From: Gamarada debralockiae
Lineage: Eukaryota; Ascomycota; Leotiomycetes; Helotiales; Hyphodiscaceae
Length of the DNA: 31,486 nucleotides
Assembly: GCA_002803225.1 (NCBI GenBank)
Contig: NXFV01001940.1
Coordinates: 1 to 31,486 of the forward strand
Direction: 5' to 3'
A program made the translations under genes and the position numbers. Shown in pieces: positions 25,445 through 31,486 of the stretch. A model generated the notes under the pieces. It did no database searches, was not told the DNA's origin, and saw only the letters and a program-made list of their open reading frames with translations. The number at the start of each line of letters is the position of its first letter. The stretch's first letter is position 1.

Positions 25445-27301
25445 TCACAGTCCGCGATTAACGAGTGGAAGGACCAGCTGACCCCCAAAAACAATGCGAT
25501 TTGTGCCTTTGAAAGTTTCGTCGGATCTATCAGGTCCTACGTGCCGCATTGGTGGTATGATCATTTCCTCGTCATTCGCTCGAAGGGAGACGGCCAACCT
25601 GTGGTCCTTTGAGATGATCATTGAAGTGGGTGGAATTGGGATCTGAACCGTATATAATTCTTTTGCCTTGACGGGGGCCGGCGAGCGCTGGTCTAATATG
25701 GGACGGTGGGCCGTTGATTTATCGGACAGGGTTCGGTGAGAGAGACGAAACCAGCTGCGGACGAAGGAGACGGCAGGCTCGTCATGATTTCCCTGGAACA
25801 CAAACTTCTCCCCTTGAGGATTGATGACGTAGAAATAAACAAAAATGTCCATATCTTTTGCGTCAGTTGACACTGTCAGTTCCAAGTACGGATATCCTAG
25901 GATCTCAATTGGCTCTTTGAGAGGATCGGTTTGGAACTCGCTGGAGCCAGTTAAACCGGGGTAGTTAAGCGTGTCACCTGGTGAAGCTGGTGTGTAAGGA
26001 GTAAATGATAGTTTATCCCCTGGCGTAAAGTAGAGCGAGGTATGCTTTGTATCCTTGGGTGGCCATGCTGGCTCCGTTCGGTAAAAATTCTCTATCCCTC
26101 TGCGAATGAGCAGGTCGATTCTGGGAGCTTTATCCAGTCCGTTGTCCTTCTTGTCGAGGAGGAAGTAATCAAGGAACCTGCGCTGTCGCTCCAATTGATG
26201 CGGCTGATAATAATCACCTAGATGGTTCCCGGTGTGCATCTCGAGGAACTTCCATTCGGATGAAGATTCCTCAAATGCGACGATATTTCCAGGTAAGTGA
26301 ACCTCCGAGTCCATCCAGTTGCCTGCGGACAAGATCGGGACGTTGATTTTCTGCACGGCTCTAACACGATCAAAAATTGGCCAGGGGCCTTCGCTACGCC
26401 AAACCCAGGTGGTCTCAAGACCGCAGAAGTCAGCGCGGTGCCTAGCGAGCTCTTCCTCATCAATGCCCTCCAATCTACCGTATTGCTGTGGGACGACTAT
26501 ATTGTTGAACCAGTGTTTCTGGAAACCAGAGTGGAAAATGCCTCCCTGACGCATAGCGTGGGCGTATTCGTCCGTGAGTGCCTCGTATGGAACGATTGCT
26601 GCAAGATGAGGGGGTTGTTGCATAGCAGCCCAATAGCAGGCCATACCAAAATAGCTTATGCCACCCATAGCCACCTTCCCGTTAGACCATGTCTGTGCAG
26701 CAGCCCATTCGATTGCATCGTATGCATCTGCAGCAACAACGAAAGCCCAAAGGGTTAGATTATCTGCTTGAAAGCGGACAAGATGTAAGGATAATCCAAC
26801 TAACCTTGTCCTTCCGAGTCGGCATTTATCTCCACCGATCGATTTAGACCAAAAGGATCGAGGTTGCCAGGGCTACCACCACTACCGCGAGTATCAACTC
26901 TCACCACAGCATATCCGTATTCTTTGGCCTAGACTAGTATTAGCATCTGGTGGCAAAATGAGGAAGGTGATTGAGGGGCCATCTTATATTACCCAAACAA
27001 TGGGGTCGGGAGTCTCGAAACATGCGTCGGGGCCCAGGGGTTTTATTGCTTTGGCCATGTCGGCATACATGTTGGTAGAAGGCAAGCCAAATTCCGAAAA
27101 GTGGATATCTTTTCCATAGGGACCTAGGGTAAGGAGGGTGGGAAACTTGGCCACTTCGCTGTCTCCGACAATAGGCAGGTACACGTTTGCACAGAGGACC
27201 GAACCGTCCCGCGTCGGGATGTAAACATCTTTGAATCGTTTATAGCCGTCTCGGACAGTGGTCTCGGTTTGACGACGAGAGACAGATATTGAGGAACTCA
27301 T
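25445..27301 (-). CDS. CocE/NonD-type serine hydrolase (X-Pro dipeptidyl-peptidase S15 fold)
   Basis: The model is complement(join(25445..26727,26805..26928,26993..27301)), 571 residues, the usual size for fungal CocE/NonD hydrolases. The chosen ATG (27299-27301) precedes MSSSISVSRR; a Met 12 codons upstream is also in frame but would add a hydrophobic stretch. The alpha/beta-hydrolase part has VRVDTRGSGGSPG, then the nucleophile elbow GGISYFG with Ser169. Asp284 (GNWMD) and His313 (HTGNHLGDYY) are the probable other triad residues. The C-terminal third (from about residue 370) is the beta jelly-roll that closes over the active site in this family. No secretion signal is seen, so it is probably cytosolic. 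It would cleave an ester or amide of the pathway compound. It is divergent from the transporter across a 1.1-kb shared promoter. Confidence 0.95.
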
Positions 27302-28424
27302 TTTCGCCAAAACTAAATAGAGAGCGAAAATCGTCAATGACCCTGGGCTGGCAAATTCGTGAATGTCCTGCGCAACTTCAATATATCCGCCAAGCCGTGG
27401 CTACCTATCAGGCTTGGATGGTCTGAAAAGTGGCGGCGTATGATCGTGGCAAGACAGACTCAAGAAAATGGTCACTGAAATGGACGTTTGCTCAAATGCT
27501 GTCTATTCCAACATACTAAACTGAGGAGAGAAAATGACATTTCTCAGAGAAACCTTATATAGTAGAGGTGCGCGCTAGTAGCACTAGTCAGCCATTCACT
27601 CGAATACAGCTTAATCCGCCACCGTTTCCTATACCCACTTCAGATCCCTAGTCCACTTGCCTCACTTGCTTTATATTAGGTAATTTCCTGCAGAAATGCC
27701 ATGCTGCTATATATTTTAGACATCTTCGATTGATCCGCGATAGTATTAGTTGTAGATTTATATTCAAAATATCTATGTTGTAAATATGAGCTATAATAGC
27801 TTCTGATCTAAGACCATGCACCTCGCTGAAACCTTCTCTCCACAATCAATTGACTTGGGCCAGGGGAAAGGTGGTGTAATTTCCGTTCTTCTTTGAGGCT
27901 TGACTATTTGTGTGGCGAGATTGAAGCGGAGGGATCCGAATCTCAAAAAAGTGGGTAACCGGATATCCCGCGAGCCAATCGTTATAGACTACACCTCTTG
28001 AGCGTTGCCTTTTTTATCCTTGGCGTGGGTTAATCATTTCACGTCGCTTTAGACCAGAGATACTAGGCTTTCGACTTTTGAGCAGACTTGGATATACTGC
28101 TAATGCTTTCGACCTAGTTAAGTTGGTATTGCTTCCGAGCAAGGATTATGATAGGAAACACTTATCCTAGTGGTAGTAATAGGCGCCTTGCGACCCCCAG
28201 ATTAACAATCACAATGAAACTTCAAATTATGAACTGCCGAAACAGATGCCGTACATTTACCATACAAACCGAAATAACTTTTGAATATTCCGTTAAAGCT
28301 CTCCACCGATCCCGAGAAGTGCGGGATTATAAAACCAATTCCAGGAACAACGCACCGAACGGTATTTATTCACGATTATCGACCATTTCAATCTTGGAAG
28401 AATTCTCTCAATTACACATTCAGA
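27302..28424. promoter_or_regulatory. Divergent promoter of hydrolase and transporter
   Basis: 1.1 kb with no supportable gene. It holds motif copy 2 at 27959-27980, a plus-strand TATAAAA at 28328-28334 (about 91 bp before the transporter ATG), and a minus-strand TATATAAGG near 27552-27560 on the hydrolase side. A CCCG...CGGG inverted pair lies at about 28314-28325. Confidence 0.5.
27959..27980 (+). promoter_or_regulatory. Cluster motif copy 2 (CGG-N5-CCG)
   Basis: The element begins CCGGATATCCCG and ends CCAATC. It differs from copy 1 at only three of 22 positions. CGG-ATATC-CCG is an inverted half-site pair, and its end also forms a CCAAT box. It lies 445 bp before the transporter ATG and 658 bp before the hydrolase ATG, so one site could serve both genes. 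Confidence 0.55.
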
Positions 28425-30781
28425 ATGGAGACTAAAGAGGTCATTTCAAACATCGAGAATCATATCGAAATGCGAAATGAAAACAGTTCTGATGTTGACG
28501 GCGTTGTAACCGACGGCATCGACAATTATCATGGGCTCCACGCTCGAACTATTTTGGTCTATCTAGTCAGTGACTAAATCTCGCCTTACTGATCAAGTCC
28601 GCTGACGACTTGAGTCTCTTAACTTGATCTTGGCTGGTCAGTTACTGAATGTTATTGGCTCCGGAGCAGTGTGTATCCGTCTCTCACAATTCTTCCCCAG
28701 CTAATATCTCCAGCTTGCTAGAGAAATAGCGAGCGTGATCGGGGGATCAAACGATGCGTTCTGGCTCAACGCCATTATTGGTATCCTAACCTGCGTGCTT
28801 GGCCCTCCAGTTTCTCAAGCCGCCGACTACTGGGGACGGAAGTGGTTCATTGTAATTCTCACACTCTTTGGTTTCATAGGATCAATGATTGTATCCCGCT
28901 CCACCTCGATGCATATGGCCATTGGCGGTCAAATTATAGCTGGCGTGGCCTTTGGCTCGCAGCCATTACTCTACGCCGTCGCTTCGGAGATCCTGCCGCG
29001 CCGGTGGCGGCCGGAGGCACAGGCTGGCCTCACTGCCACCATTGGATTTGCAAGCATCTTTGGATTGTCGGTAGGCTTCAAGCTCACGGGAGACAGCCCA
29101 GACCGGTTTCGTGTGTATTTCTATATTACAGCGGGAATAAATGCCGTGGCGGCGATCATCTGTGCACTGTTGTACAATCCGCCATTGAGGCCCCTACAGG
29201 TATCGCTATCTCGTAAGGAAAAACTAGCTAGGGTGTGCCACCTCTCCTTTAACTTATTTTTGTAACTACTGACATGCATGTGAACCAGCTTGATTGGCTG
29301 GGCTATGCTTTTCTTATATCTGGTATTGTCCTTTTTGCCATTGCTCTCTCGTGGTCCCGGAACCCCTGTAAGTCCATGCAATATGTCAAATGCACTGAAT
29401 CACTAATATGAAGACTTTTCAAGATTCTTGGAACAACGCTCACATTCTTGCACCTTTTATTATTGGTTCTGCGCTTCTGATGTCCTTCGCTTTATACCAG
29501 TGGAAATTCAAACGCGACGGCATGTTTCATCATGACCTATTCAAGTCAGAATCCCATGCTACATACCTGGTGGCTATTGCTGAATTTGAACCAGGAAGGA
29601 TCGCAACTTTGCTATAGCTTCGTTCAGTCTGTTCGTGGAAGGAGCAAGTGAGTTCTCTAACAGTTTATAAGCTTTCGTCAACTAACTGTCTTCAGTGTTC
29701 TTCGTGAGTATCCCGGTACAACTATGAATTCCAATGCTCTAACTAGAAGAAAGTCGGCCAATAACTTTTTCGTCTTCGAGATGTCAGTCTTGTATGAGAA
29801 AAATTTGATTCTGGCAGGCATGAGGTATGTTTTTGCAGCCCGTTATGAGGAAGAGCTCCCCCAAACCGTATATCCAATAGATTTGCCATTGCTTCCATAG
29901 TAGCTACACTAGCGTCTGCTCTCGCAGCCCTATACTGCTCGAGGACAAAGAAGCTACGGATACCCACGACTTTGGCATTTGTTTCCTTCGTGATCTTCAA
30001 CAGTAAGTGCAAACCAACCCCTCTTAGGTTCGTCTAACAGCTGCATAGTACTTATGGCGACCGCAACACTATCCAGTGGTAAAGCAATGTGGGGATACCC
30101 AATCTTCCTCGGAATTGGACTTGGCGTGTGCTTGACCTGCCTGGTCGCCGCCGCACAGCTCAGTGCCCCGCCTGCTCTCATGTGAGTATAATCCCCTGAC
30201 CTCAAGTATAACGGATTAACCAAGTCCCTCCGCAGCTCTATCTCTAGCGGCTTACTGATTTCTGTTCGCTCCTTGGGCGCCTCCGTTGCCTTAGCAGTAT
30301 GTATGTTCATCCAAATTCAATGTGCTTGGCATATGTACAGTTCCTCTGCTGACACTGGTGAACCGCCAGACAATGCAATATTCAATTCGCGATTTTCCAC
30401 CGTCCTCGGACCTAATATTGCCGCCGCTGTCCTCCCACTTGGATTACCTCCTAAGGACCTACCAGTATTTATTAATTCGCTGGCCAATAATGACCAGACT
30501 GCGCTGCTGCAGATAACCGGGGTTACGCCACAAATTATTAGCGCGGGTATTAACGCACTACAGGAATCATATCTACAATCATTTAGATATATCTGGGTGG
30601 CTGCAGGCGCTCTATCAGTAGTCGCCGCTATTTGTGGGTTGAGAACCTTCACTTGTTAATAGCAATAATACTAATCTATAACTTAGCTGCATTCTTCCTC
30701 ATTAACCCAGGAAAAGATATGAATATGCACGTTGATGCGCCTCTGGAGGATAGTGAAAACAGAGTATCCTTAGACGAGTAA
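28425..30781 (+). CDS. MFS transporter, TRI12/siderophore-type efflux family
   Basis: The model is join(28425..28565,28615..28668,28714..29232,29289..29367,29424..29544,29595..29647,29696..29703,29754..29824,29881..30002,30049..30181,30236..30300,30370..30633,30687..30781), 574 residues, the normal size for a 14-TM fungal efflux protein. A hydrophilic N-terminus leads to TM1 (LNLILAGQLLNVIGSG); the MFS loop motif DYWGRKW follows TM2, and NPPLRP marks the inter-helix region before a long intracellular linker. The C-terminal tail (GKDMNMHVDAPLE) is typical of TRI12-like pumps. All twelve introns are GT-AG and short, and exon 7 is only 8 nt (29696-29703). Placed in the plasma membrane, it would export the cluster compound or a toxic intermediate by proton antiport. 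Cargo is not predictable. Confidence 0.93.
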
Positions 30782-31249
30782 TTTCGAAAGGGCGGCAGTG
30801 TGAGATAGTAAAAGAACACTTATTCTATCGGTTCAGGAAAGATTGATCTAGAAAGGAAAACGTAAGATTGTTCGGGCTCCGTGTGATTCGTGCCCACTTT
30901 CATGTGTAATTAGCTAAGACGTACGAACATAAATACGGCTCCCAAGCCTAGCGTAATTCGCCACTATAACGGTTCCAAGATCACCTCTTGTCACGAATCT
31001 ACCTCACGCAGACATATCAAGACAGTATTTCCAACTAGAAGAATAGCTAAGGAGAGAAGGTGGACTTGAATACACGAAACCAAGGTAAAACCCCTAGCGC
31101 ATTGACCATCCACGTGACCATCACTGCCAGAGTCGTCACACCTCTCGTAGAAGCAGCCTTTAGTTATTAGCTAATTAGGTGAGGCGGGGATTCGTGGGAT
31201 AGTATAAGACACTAAAGGTTATAATAGTTACTAAGTATAGTATAGAGGT
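30782..31249. other. Right-hand spacer
   Basis: 468 bp between the transporter stop and the LTR-like end. It is AT-rich with scattered TATA/TTAGTA-like tracts and one CACGTG at about 31111. No gene seen. Confidence 0.5.
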
Positions 31250-31486
31250 TGTGACAGTTCTGGCGAATGCCATGTGGTTCTTACAATTAGTCCTGGAAGT
31301 AGCTCGAGCCCATATACAGGGTCCTTGCTAGCTCGAGCCAACAAGGGGCTGGCCTGTGATATCTTGGGAGCTCTCGAGATCACATGCAAGAACTTGGCCA
31401 TTGCTGTGTGTGACGGCGGGATCAATGCAAAGGTCTGAAGCGCGGAGTTCAAAGATCACGGTTTATTGAAAATACTAAGCTAAAGA
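31250..31486 (+). mobile_element. Partial LTR-like end related to the 15445 LTR
   Basis: Starts TGTGACAGTTCTGGCG-AATGCCATGTG, matching the left LTR start (TGTGACAGTCCTAGCGGAATGCCACGTG) over about 45 bp, with a shared TCTTACAATT/CCTTACAATT block after a 10-bp gap. The sequences then diverge. The element runs off the window end, so its 3' end and target duplication are not visible. It is probably another member of a related retroelement family. Confidence 0.5.

Overview
The window looks like nuclear DNA of a filamentous ascomycete (Pezizomycotina). Genes are split by many 45-110 bp introns with CTRAY-type branch sites, and the window holds an intact EF-1alpha gene, a Zn2Cys6 regulator and a fungal-type MFS pump. 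A leotiomycete is my guess from overall gene character. It is inference, not something the sequence proves.

Left part (1-12,700) is mostly housekeeping and dispersed genes: an 84-residue SF3b5-type spliceosome subunit (minus; its first coding exon is just the ATG), a divergent 450-residue protein with a tandem MYND-like zinc region, a 169-residue His-tract/PPSY/single-TM protein (minus), a flavin-dependent amadoriase/sarcosine-oxidase-type enzyme (minus), and tef1 (plus, nine coding exons). Between them lie gene-poor stretches (2379-4408, 4919-5951, 7331-10659) with short tandem repeats and one probable transposon relic.

Middle (12,700-15,780) is gene-poor and rearranged. It holds a diverged second copy of the tef1 3' end and 3' UTR, an 83-bp tandem duplication, an ACTCA-repeat hairpin and a 298-bp solo LTR with TGTGACAG/CTGTCACA ends.

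Right part (15,784-30,781) is a compact five-gene accessory cluster: Zn2Cys6 regulator (minus), microsomal P450 (plus), phenol-2-monooxygenase-like FAD enzyme (plus), CocE/NonD-type serine hydrolase (minus) and TRI12-type MFS transporter (plus). No polyketide, peptide or terpene synthase is in view. The set therefore reads more like a module that oxidises, hydrolyses and exports an aromatic or ester compound than a complete biosynthetic cluster; the substrate cannot be read from sequence. A 22-bp element (19/22 identical, containing CGG-N5-CCG) occurs upstream of the monooxygenase and again between hydrolase and transporter, and is a candidate site for the cluster regulator. Related LTR ends bracket the cluster at 15,445 and 31,250. 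All five cluster genes can be spliced into full-length frames, so the cluster appears intact. The monooxygenase model needs two consecutive GC-AG introns, and the transporter model contains an 8-nt exon.
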